In this document: in pieces, positions 1-5,482 of the stretch
How positions within the stretch are numbered: position 1 is the stretch's first letter
How the letters are laid out: every line of letters begins with the position of its first letter
DNA from: Bacteriovorax sp. UBA1852
GTDB lineage: Bacteria > Bdellovibrionota > Bacteriovoracia > Bacteriovoracales > Bacteriovoracaceae
NCBI GenBank assembly: GCA_002338505.1
Contig: DDIK01000170.1
Location: 1 to 7,742 of the forward strand
Direction of reading: 5' to 3'
DNA: 7,742 bases
The notes under the pieces: generated by a model
What the model was told of the DNA's origin: nothing
Database searches by the model: none
What the model saw: only the letters and a program-made list of their open reading frames with translations
Program-made: the position numbers and the translations under genes

Positions 1-14
1 TTTTTAAGCTTTTC

Positions 15-20
15 TATGAT
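15..20 (+). promoter_or_regulatory. candidate -10 box of the FAD-oxidase gene
   Basis: TATGAT matches five of six bases of the sigma-70 -10 consensus. It ends 11 bases before the ATG at 32, so a start of transcription 6-8 bases downstream would leave a 5' leader of only about 3-5 bases. The matching -35 box would lie outside the window and cannot be checked. The 11 bases between box and ATG hold only an A run followed by GTTAAT, with no clear Shine-Dalgarno. The same geometry occurs in front of recJ. Confidence 0.4.
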
Positions 21-31
21 AAAAAGTTAAT

Positions 32-1342
32 ATGATTAAAACTTTAAATCCTAAAAATTTAAAAGATTTACGTGATTTTGTTCTTAATAATAAACATATT
101 TTAGTTTCGGGGGCTGAAACTTCAACAGTCATTCCTTTCATGCATGATAAAACCATGAAGGATCTCTTTAAAGACACGGTTAAGTTGTCTCTACAGTCCA
201 TAAAGCCGCAAATCAAGCTTCAGGGAAAGATTGTCACAATAGAAGGCGCGGTGACTTGGAAGAGTCTTAGAGAGAATATTGAAGCCTTTGACCTCGATGT
301 TCCTTTCTGGCCTACAGATCAAGAAGCATTTGTCTTATCAGGGCTTGCAACTTCAGCTACTGGAGAGAGGTCTTTTCACTACGGCAATATTAAGAATTAT
401 GTCGAGAGTATCTCGGTGATGGACTCAAGCGGAGAAACCCATATTTATCATGGCTCCGATTCTATCGAAGAGCTCTTTAGTCAGGATGATTTAGATTGCC
501 TCACTCAATATAATCAAGAATTTTCAAAATATAAGAAATTTAAGAATGGCCCTTTTCCAATTATCGAAAACCCTGTTGATTTGTTCTTAGGGTCTGAGGG
601 CCAACTCGGTATTATCACCTCATGCGAATTAAGGCTTATCCCTAAGAAAGAAACTGTCCATCTTCTCTATCCCATTGGAGAGTGGGAAAAAAGCGATGAT
701 TTAAGTCGTTTTTCTCTTAAAGCAAGTGAGTGTAGGGACTTTATTCTCTCTTGTGAGTTTTTTGATAAGAATAGTGTCGAATTAAATCCAGATCTTCCGC
801 TGAGAAAACTTGATCATATAGCGTTTGAAGTATTAGAAGATAAACTTGAAGAGTTTATTTGTGAGATGGATCTTGAAGAAGACTTTATACGTATTATTTC
901 TGAGAGAAAGTTTCATGAGCTACGAGTTGCTATTCCTCATGGTATTAATGAATATATGAGTCAAAATGGCCTCACAAAGAAAGGGACTGATGTTCAGGTT
1001 ACAAAAGAGAACTTTAAAGAACTTGTGAGCCTTTATCGAAACTTAGCAAAGCAAGGTGTGCCATATGTTCTCTTTGGTCATCTTGGAGATCAGCATCTTC
1101 ATTTTAATTTTCTCTGCCAAAAAGAGACTGAGCAAAAGTGCTTAGAGCTCTTAGGAGATTTCTATAAAGAAGTTCAGCAATTTGATTCAAGCCCTTTTGC
1201 GGAACACGGAATTGGAGTCTTAAAGAAAGACTTTATCAAGAGTTATCATAATAAAGCGTCTAAGAACTTCTTTGAAGTTTTAAAAAATAAATTTGATCCA
1301 CAGAATAAATTTTTTCCTCAAGGATATATGAGTGACAATTGA
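32..1342 (+). CDS. FAD-binding oxidase, GlcD / D-2-hydroxyacid dehydrogenase type
   Basis: A 436-residue flavoprotein of the vanillyl-alcohol oxidase superfamily (PCMH-type FAD-binding domain plus FAD-linked oxidase C-terminal domain). Seen in the sequence: a GLATSATG stretch with a following HYG at about residues 104-118, and GSEGQLGIIT at 187-196, both typical of the FAD-binding half. In the C-terminal half, GHLGDQHLHFN at 349-359 and EHGIG at 391-395 supply His350, His357, Glu391 and His392, the metal/substrate-site positions of D-2-hydroxyglutarate and D-lactate dehydrogenases. FDPQNKFFPQG at 421-431 is the usual C-terminal signature. Family members oxidise a D-2-hydroxy acid and pass electrons to a quinone, cytochrome or ETF; the substrate here is not predictable. 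The first glycine-rich FAD loop (about residues 26-33, SGAETSTV) is degenerate, and the usual GDGN is GDQH. No glcE/glcF-like partner is present. ATG 32 gives a full-length protein. The gene overlaps rsgA by 11 bases, so the two are probably co-transcribed. Confidence 0.88.
   Translation: MIKTLNPKNLKDLRDFVLNNKHILVSGAETSTVIPFMHDKTMKDLFKDTVKLSLQSIKPQIKLQGKIVTIEGAVTWKSLRENIEAFDLDVPFWPTDQEAFVLSGLATSATGERSFHYGNIKNYVESISVMDSSGETHIYHGSDSIEELFSQDDLDCLTQYNQEFSKYKKFKNGPFPIIENPVDLFLGSEGQLGIITSCELRLIPKKETVHLLYPIGEWEKSDDLSRFSLKASECRDFILSCEFFDKNSVELNPDLPLRKLDHIAFEVLEDKLEEFICEMDLEEDFIRIISERKFHELRVAIPHGINEYMSQNGLTKKGTDVQVTKENFKELVSLYRNLAKQGVPYVLFGHLGDQHLHFNFLCQKETEQKCLELLGDFYKEVQQFDSSPFAEHGIGVLKKDFIKSYHNKASKNFFEVLKNKFDPQNKFFPQGYMSDN
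1320..1324 (+). promoter_or_regulatory. ribosome binding site supporting the GTG start of rsgA
   Basis: AAGGA lies inside the last codons of the upstream oxidase gene, seven bases before GTG 1332. It supports that start over any later one and fits translational coupling across the 11-base gene overlap. Confidence 0.65.
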
Positions 1343-2306
1343 AGCCAAGGTTATACGCTCTCATCAAAGAGAATTTGATTGTAAAGTAATTGAAACAGGT
1401 GAGCTTGTTAAAGCTACTGCGCTCGGAAATCTCTTGAAAAAGGGTGATAATATCGTTGTTGGTGACCATGTCTATCTTGAAGAGATGGAGCAAACCGCTG
1501 AGTATATTATTAAAGAGCTTAAGCCTCGTGTGAATGAGATTTTTAGAGTTCTTATTAGGCAATCAAAGAAGAAAGTCACGGCAGCAAATATTGATTATCT
1601 CGTTATCATTTGTAGTAGTTCAAGGCCTAAGTATGTCAGAGGGATTCTTGAGCGCTTTCTTGTTCGCGCCTATCAGTGGAATGTCGAGCCACTTGTCGTC
1701 TTTAACAAAATGGATGAATACACTGGGGAAGAGTTTAGTATTGAATATGAAGTCGAGAGATTAGCTGAACTCAATGTAAAATGCTTTGAAATTTCTGCCG
1801 TTGATAAGGATTATCTGGCAGAGTACCTTGATCTTGGGCTAAGTGACCTTAAATCTCTCATCAAAGATAAGACTTCAATTTTCGTTGGAAAGTCTGGTGT
1901 TGGTAAGAGTGAAACCATCTCAACACTTTCAGATGGAAAAGTTAATCTTCTAACAAAGTCAGTAAGGAAAATAGGTAAGGGATCTCATACAACAACTTGG
2001 TCAGAGCTTGTAGATTGTGAAGACTTCTACCTCGTAGACTCACCTGGAATTAGGTCCTTTTCAATGGATGATATCGATCCAGATGAGCTGATAAATTACT
2101 TTCCCGATGTTGAGAAAATTGCACTTAAGTGTGAGTTCTCTAATTGTAGCCATCTTCCGGATAATAAGGGATGTAAGTTCTATCTTGAGCATGATCCAGA
2201 TACAGATGAGGGACTCATGGTCCACTCAAGACTCGAATCATATTTAACCCTCTATGAAGAGATATCAAATATGCCCTATTGGGAAAAGAAAAAGAAGTAC
2301 CAATAG
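1332..2306 (+). CDS. rsgA: ribosome small-subunit-dependent GTPase A (RsgA/YjeQ)
   Basis: A 324-residue circularly permuted GTPase that binds the 30S subunit late in maturation, checks the decoding centre and releases RbfA. The order of motifs is diagnostic: an N-terminal OB fold (about 1-75), then G4 NKMD (125-128), G5 SA (155-156), G1/P-loop GKSGVGKS (186-193), switch I HTTT (219-222) and G3 DSPG (236-239). The C-terminal zinc knuckle has Cys267, Cys272, His274 and Cys281. Length is close to the usual 300-350. Departures from the common form: the P-loop continues SET rather than the usual SSL, and switch I reads GSHTTT rather than G-R/K-HTTT. The start is GTG, 11 bases inside the preceding gene, with AAGGA at 1320-1324; no better start exists, since the OB fold begins at once. 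Cytoplasmic. A pairing with an FAD oxidase is not a known functional link. Confidence 0.95.
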   Translation: MTIEAKVIRSHQREFDCKVIETGELVKATALGNLLKKGDNIVVGDHVYLEEMEQTAEYIIKELKPRVNEIFRVLIRQSKKKVTAANIDYLVIICSSSRPKYVRGILERFLVRAYQWNVEPLVVFNKMDEYTGEEFSIEYEVERLAELNVKCFEISAVDKDYLAEYLDLGLSDLKSLIKDKTSIFVGKSGVGKSETISTLSDGKVNLLTKSVRKIGKGSHTTTWSELVDCEDFYLVDSPGIRSFSMDDIDPDELINYFPDVEKIALKCEFSNCSHLPDNKGCKFYLEHDPDTDEGLMVHSRLESYLTLYEEISNMPYWEKKKKYQ

Positions 2307-2326
2307 AAATACTCAGGTATTTTTTT
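2307..2326 (+). terminator. probable weak rho-independent terminator after rsgA
   Basis: The stem AAATAC / GTATTT (2307-2312 with 2317-2322) has a TCAG tetraloop and runs straight into a T tract. It begins immediately after the rsgA stop codon. The stem is short and AT-rich, so read-through is likely; the position and T tract are the main support. Confidence 0.55.
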
Positions 2327-2395
2327 CTTCTTAAGATAAATTCCGCTCAATCTCTCACTTCTCATATGCAAATTACGATACGTCCTATGTACAAA

Positions 2396-2409
2396 GCATG
2401 AGTTCATGC
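2396..2409 (+). promoter_or_regulatory. perfect inverted repeat in the PilZ-gene leader (possible operator)
   Basis: GCATGA-GT-TCATGC is a perfect 6-bp inverted repeat with a 2-base spacer, 36 bases before the PilZ start codon. No T tract follows, so it is not a terminator. The compact, symmetric form looks more like a protein-binding site than an RNA hairpin. Two further palindromes follow: GGTA-TT-TACC (2412-2421) and TTATCGATAA (2427-2436). No factor can be named from the sequence, and no convincing -35/-10 pair was found in 2327-2445. Confidence 0.35.
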
Positions 2410-2426
2410 CTGGTATTTACCTAGAT

Positions 2427-2440
2427 TTATCGATAAGGAG
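2427..2440 (+). promoter_or_regulatory. palindrome TTATCGATAA overlapping the ribosome binding site
   Basis: The 10-bp perfect palindrome TTATCGATAA occupies 2427-2436. Its last two bases are the first two of the Shine-Dalgarno AAGGAG (2435-2440), which sits five bases before ATG 2446. A protein bound here, or RNA pairing across it, would affect translation or transcription of the PilZ gene. The ribosome binding site itself is strong; a regulatory role for the palindrome is inferred. Confidence 0.45.
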
Positions 2441-2445
2441 CTGTC

Positions 2446-2907
2446 ATGACAAAGAATAACGTCATCAATTTTCAAGAAAAGAGAAAAGAAAATATTGAGA
2501 AGAAGAGAAGAACATTTGAACGAATTCTCTTTCAAAACTTTCTAGGGGCGTACACTGTTATCGCAGCTGATGATACCGTATATCCAGTAAGTCTGGTTGA
2601 TATCTCACATGATGGATGTCTCTTTCAGATTCCATGGGATGCTCAAACAGATAAGAGATTACCTGAAAATAAAGAACTTAAATTAAGAATTTATTTCACT
2701 GAAGACTCGTATATCCCAACAATTGTTCATACCAGATATGCTAAGGCCCACACCGAAAAAGATGGACGAACTTTTATGAGATATGGATGTGAATTTGATA
2801 AAACAATGCCAAGTTTTACGGCCTTAAAAGACTTTATCGACTTTATGTATTCTTATGCGGAGCATTCTGCTGCAGACAGAGGTGACGCTGTTAGTTATTT
2901 TCTATAG
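2446..2907 (+). CDS. stand-alone PilZ-domain protein, predicted c-di-GMP receptor
   Basis: A 153-residue cytoplasmic protein with the two PilZ signatures needed for cyclic-di-GMP binding. RTFER at 22-26 fits RxxxR, and DISHDG at 52-57 fits D/NxSxxG, 25 residues later. The final strand carries YGCEF (113-117), the usual YG-x-EF ending of PilZ domains. The first 20 residues are a Lys/Glu-rich, probably helical tail, and about 35 residues after the barrel (119-153) form a likely helix plus a loose tail. No output domain is fused, so it presumably acts by contacting a partner once it binds c-di-GMP; the partner is unknown and not visible in the neighbourhood. It is a single-gene unit, flanked by a weak terminator upstream and a strong one downstream. 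ATG 2446 is fixed by AAGGAG five bases before it. Assignment to PilZ is firm; the process controlled (motility, gliding, adhesion, predation or other) cannot be read. Confidence 0.85.
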   Translation: MTKNNVINFQEKRKENIEKKRRTFERILFQNFLGAYTVIAADDTVYPVSLVDISHDGCLFQIPWDAQTDKRLPENKELKLRIYFTEDSYIPTIVHTRYAKAHTEKDGRTFMRYGCEFDKTMPSFTALKDFIDFMYSYAEHSAADRGDAVSYFL

Positions 2908-2911
2908 ACTA

Positions 2912-2931
2912 ATTATAAAATATTATAAAAT
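2912..2931. repeat. tandem 10-bp repeat ATTATAAAAT x2
   Basis: Two exact head-to-tail copies of ATTATAAAAT lie between the PilZ stop codon and the terminator hairpin. The 10-bp period equals about one helical turn. It could be low-complexity AT spacer, or the T-rich tract that would let the neighbouring hairpin also work on the minus strand. No function is demonstrated by the sequence. Confidence 0.6.
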
Positions 2932-2968
2932 AAGGCCCACTTAGATAGACATAAGTGGGCTTTTTCTT
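2932..2968 (+). terminator. strong rho-independent terminator after the PilZ gene
   Basis: GCCCACTTA (2935-2943) pairs perfectly with TAAGTGGGC (2952-2960) around an 8-base loop. A-T and G-T pairs extend the stem at its base, and a T-rich tract follows at 2961-2969. It separates the PilZ gene from the flavoprotein gene. It also shows that the longest open frame of the next gene, which would begin with a GTG inside this hairpin at 2955, is not the real one. Confidence 0.9.
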
Positions 2969-3010
2969 TTATAGGCAAGTGAGATATGTTACAAAAAAGC
3001 TCAAACTTAT

Positions 3011-3015
3011 AAAGG
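3011..3015 (+). promoter_or_regulatory. ribosome binding site that fixes the TTG start at 3024
   Basis: AAAGG sits eight bases before TTG 3024. From this codon the protein begins directly with the beta strand of its Rossmann fold (MKIAIIGSGVTG), the expected layout for this family. Earlier GTG codons at 2955 and 2979 lack comparable support. Confidence 0.7.
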
Positions 3016-3023
3016 TTAGTAAA

Positions 3024-4157
3024 TTGAAAATTGCAATTATAGGCTCTGGCGTCACAGGTATACTTTGCGCAAAACACTTTCATGAAATTGGTGCACAGAT
3101 TAAACTCTTCTCTCATAGTGGAGAGCTTGGTGGACTAGCGAAAGACAATCTCTCAAAGGACGTTTTAGAGGCAAAGAATGAACTGATTGAAAATAGCGTG
3201 GTAAGAAAAGGTCTCGTACTTAGAGTCCATAAGAGATTCTTACCTTTAGAGCTTAATTCATCAGAGACTTCTCGCTTTGCCGATCTCTTTCGAGTGGTTT
3301 ATCAAATTGATGCTAAAGAAAATATTGAAAAGAGTCGTGACGAGAATAATGAACTCTTTGAAAATCTTGATGAGAATATTATTGAATCTCTTAAGACTTC
3401 TATCGAGGCGTATGAAGACTTTGATGTTGTGATGGATTGTAGTGGAGAGTGGTCTCACCCTAAGCCTATGGGGGCTGGTGGCGCTTTAGCTTTGAATGAA
3501 AAAGTGATTAAAGAAGACGACCGAGTTTTTTATGGAAAAAATGTCCTTGAAGGGATTTCTGGGATAGATAAAGAGAGAAATATTGTTTTCGTCGGTACTG
3601 GTAAGTTTAACTTATTGGCCCTCAGTAAGTTTAAAGAAAAGTTCTTATCTCAAAAGAAGCTCAATTTACATTTTGTTTGCACTGACAATATTCCATTTGA
3701 AGAAATTGCAGAATCTGAATATGAAGCATTTACTGGATTTAATGATCTGGTAGAAAGTGCGAGTAAAGAATACGAAGAAGAGATAAATATATTTAATCAA
3801 AGAATTCTCGAGTGGAAAGAATTAGAAAGCCATGAAAGAGTGAAGAGGCCTAGACCAGCTGAGCCGGTTATGCGACTTTCTATTTATAACGGTGCCGTTG
3901 TGAGTTCTGTGGATAAACTACTTGATCGCGATGGACTCTTTATTACACTTGAAGGTAGTGAGTTATTAGGAAGCTTTGATAAGCTAATGACGATTGGTTG
4001 TGATAAGATCTTCGTTGATAATGGACAGTTTTCTGAGCCAAATTATGAGTGTCTTTTACAAGACGCTGAAAAGGGATTCTTTAAAGTTAGTGATAGAGAA
4101 AAAATTGCGCAGACTGAAAAAGAATTGATGAAATTATTTTCAAAGCAAGAGAGTTAA
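3024..4157 (+). CDS. divergent Rossmann-fold flavoprotein / NAD(P)-dependent oxidoreductase, function unknown
   Basis: With the TTG start at 3024 the protein has 377 residues. It opens with a dinucleotide-binding fold: KIAIIGSGVTG, GxGxxG at 7-12, and a GELGG turn at 33-37, as in amine-oxidase and FMO-like flavoproteins. DVVMDCSGEW at 134-143 matches the strand ending in (A/S)-x-G that usually contacts FAD, and is followed by a glycine-rich MGAGGALALNE (149-159). NIVFVGTGKF at 186-195 looks like a second Rossmann loop for NAD(P)H, giving the two-domain plan of FMO/TrxB-like enzymes. Oddities: the acidic residue that normally ends beta-2 and holds the ribose is Ser30, and the second loop reads GTGKFN instead of GxGxxG/A. 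Residues 225-280 are charged and helical. No signal peptide, so cytoplasmic. Substrate and even cofactor use are uncertain. The lipoprotein gene starts one base after its stop, suggesting coupled translation. Confidence 0.7.
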   Translation: MKIAIIGSGVTGILCAKHFHEIGAQIKLFSHSGELGGLAKDNLSKDVLEAKNELIENSVVRKGLVLRVHKRFLPLELNSSETSRFADLFRVVYQIDAKENIEKSRDENNELFENLDENIIESLKTSIEAYEDFDVVMDCSGEWSHPKPMGAGGALALNEKVIKEDDRVFYGKNVLEGISGIDKERNIVFVGTGKFNLLALSKFKEKFLSQKKLNLHFVCTDNIPFEEIAESEYEAFTGFNDLVESASKEYEEEINIFNQRILEWKELESHERVKRPRPAEPVMRLSIYNGAVVSSVDKLLDRDGLFITLEGSELLGSFDKLMTIGCDKIFVDNGQFSEPNYECLLQDAEKGFFKVSDREKIAQTEKELMKLFSKQES

Positions 4158-4158
4158 C

Positions 4159-4914
4159 TTGAAGTCTTGTCGTTTATATATTTTTGTTACATTCATATTA
4201 GCATTTATTACCTCGTGCTCTAGCTCTCAAGATAAGACTTTTTCTCGAGTAAATGTAGACCAGTACTATAGAGAGACAGGTGTTTTAAAATACTTCTTAC
4301 CAACACAACCTTCCTGGGCCAACGTCTCACAAATTTATGGTTGTAAGAGATCTGGAGTTGTTCAATTTCTTAATCTTAAAAATATTTCTAGTAGTTTTGG
4401 ACTAACATACCTTGAGTCCTTGCAACTGCAATATACATATAACTACGAATTGGCAAAGGCTGAAGAATTGGCAGGCAAGAAGGCCAGTCCTACCGCAGAG
4501 GAAAAACTCTTTTTTAAGGCATTTGATTCAATCAAAGCTGGAAATTTTATTTTCAAGACACCGTCATTTAAGAGAGTTAACTTCATACTTGTTGATAGCT
4601 TCCAGACAGATATGAAGTCTCTAAGAGAGCTTATGGGCTCAGCTTCCATGTATGAAGGACGTCCTGTTTTTTTTAGTCAGTGTCTCAAGAGATCTGAGTT
4701 GATAAAGCTTCTTAAAGAGAATTCAATACCTCTTGGTGGAGCTCGCATTCTAAGTCTTGAAATCTTAAGTCCTTATGATCTGGAGTTAAATCTTACTGGA
4801 ATTGAGGAAATTAATCTTTCAGGAGTTTTTCAAAAAGATCAAAAAATTCATATCTACTATCAAAGAAAAAAGCCCGAGAATATTAAAGGCAAATTTATAT
4901 TAAAGAAACAATAA
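4159..4914 (+). CDS. predicted lipoprotein of unknown function
   Basis: A 251-residue protein that I do not recognise. The N-terminus is a lipoprotein signal: basic MKSCR, a hydrophobic run (about 6-18), then the lipobox ITS-C with the lipidated cysteine at 20, followed by a Ser-rich linker. Serine at +2 would, by the Enterobacteria rule, favour the outer membrane. The mature part has only two further cysteines, Cys62 (GCKRSG) and Cys175 (QCLKRSE), which could form a disulfide outside the cytoplasm. A helical segment around 86-125 is rich in Leu, Ala and Glu, and the C-terminal third is predicted mainly beta. The start is TTG, one base after the stop of the flavoprotein gene; a weak AAGAGAG lies at 4147-4153. 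The lipoprotein signal begins right at this codon, which supports it. Co-translation with the flavoprotein suggests, but does not show, a joint role. Confidence 0.75.
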   Translation: MKSCRLYIFVTFILAFITSCSSSQDKTFSRVNVDQYYRETGVLKYFLPTQPSWANVSQIYGCKRSGVVQFLNLKNISSSFGLTYLESLQLQYTYNYELAKAEELAGKKASPTAEEKLFFKAFDSIKAGNFIFKTPSFKRVNFILVDSFQTDMKSLRELMGSASMYEGRPVFFSQCLKRSELIKLLKENSIPLGGARILSLEILSPYDLELNLTGIEEINLSGVFQKDQKIHIYYQRKKPENIKGKFILKKQ

Positions 4915-4923
4915 GGAGAATTA

Positions 4924-5457
4924 ATGTTTGGATTAGGAACAAAGAAATCAGATTATAAAGAAGATATTGATCGTTTAAAAGTTCACTTTAAAACGAATAT
5001 GGGTAACTTTTCAGCGGAACTCTATGCTAAGGAATGTCCAGAAACGGTTTGGAACTTTGTTAACCTTGCAGAAGGAAGACAAGAAACTAAGAAAGAGGGG
5101 AACTTCTATGATGGACTCATCTTTCATAGAGTTATTGAAGGATTCGTTTTACAGGGCGGTTGTCCTGAAGGTTCAGGAATGGGTGGACCTGGATATAAGT
5201 TTGACTGTGAGTGTAGAGCAGACCTAAAACATGACTCCGAAGGTATACTATCAATGGCGAATGCAGGGCCTAATACAAATGGATCTCAATTCTTTGTAAC
5301 TTTAAACCCAACACCGCATCTCGATGGGCGTCACACAGTGTTTGGTAAGGTTATTGATGGAATTGAAGTGGTAAGAGAAATCGGACAAGTTCGCACAGGA
5401 ATGATGGATCGTCCGATGAATGACATTGTTATGGAATCTGTTACAATAGAGCGATAA
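4924..5457 (+). CDS. cyclophilin-type peptidyl-prolyl cis-trans isomerase
   Basis: A 177-residue single-domain cyclophilin that catalyses cis-trans isomerisation of X-Pro bonds during folding. Active-site residues are all visible: FHRVI at 67-71 with the catalytic Arg69, Gln77 in FVLQGG (CypA Gln63), Met111 and Asn113 in SMANAGPNTNGSQFF (110-124), Phe123, and HLDGRHTVFG (132-141) with His137. His132 stands where human CypA has Trp121, a substitution common in bacterial cyclophilins and linked to weak cyclosporin binding. No signal peptide: the first 18 residues are a charged extension (MFGLGTKKSDYKEDIDRL), so it is cytoplasmic. The Shine-Dalgarno AAGGAG (4913-4918) overlaps the lipoprotein stop codon and lies five bases before the ATG. 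It is probably carried on the same transcript as the flavoprotein and lipoprotein genes, without an obvious functional link. Confidence 0.95.
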   Translation: MFGLGTKKSDYKEDIDRLKVHFKTNMGNFSAELYAKECPETVWNFVNLAEGRQETKKEGNFYDGLIFHRVIEGFVLQGGCPEGSGMGGPGYKFDCECRADLKHDSEGILSMANAGPNTNGSQFFVTLNPTPHLDGRHTVFGKVIDGIEVVREIGQVRTGMMDRPMNDIVMESVTIER

Positions 5458-5458
5458 T
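5453..5458 (+). promoter_or_regulatory. possible -10 box for dps
   Basis: GATAAT, five of six matches to TATAAT, overlaps the cyclophilin stop codon and would start transcription about 20 bases before the dps ATG. No good -35 box lies 16-18 bases upstream. Dps genes often have stress-induced promoters of their own, but this one is a weak guess. Confidence 0.2.
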
Positions 5459-5482
5459 TTAACGACTTTTAAAGGAGTACAA

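Noticed and set aside
1260..1562. Open frame of 100 codons on the minus strand
   Set aside because: It lies opposite the end of the FAD oxidase and the start of rsgA, both well supported, and its translation shows no recognisable domain and no ribosome binding site.
2374..2391. TACGAT and TATGTA as -10 boxes for the PilZ gene
   Set aside because: Neither has a TTGACA-like box 16-18 bases upstream, and each matches only three or four of six consensus bases.
2396..2409. GCATGA-GT-TCATGC as a terminator
   Set aside because: A 2-base loop is too tight for an RNA hairpin of full stem length and no T tract follows; a DNA-binding site is more likely.
3007..3012. TTATAA as a promoter -10 box for the flavoprotein gene
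   Set aside because: It overlaps the Shine-Dalgarno AAAGG, so a transcript from it would begin downstream of the ribosome binding site.
4412..4649. Small frames on both strands within the lipoprotein gene
   Set aside because: Both are in shadow of a frame with a clear lipoprotein signal and no independent start signal was seen.
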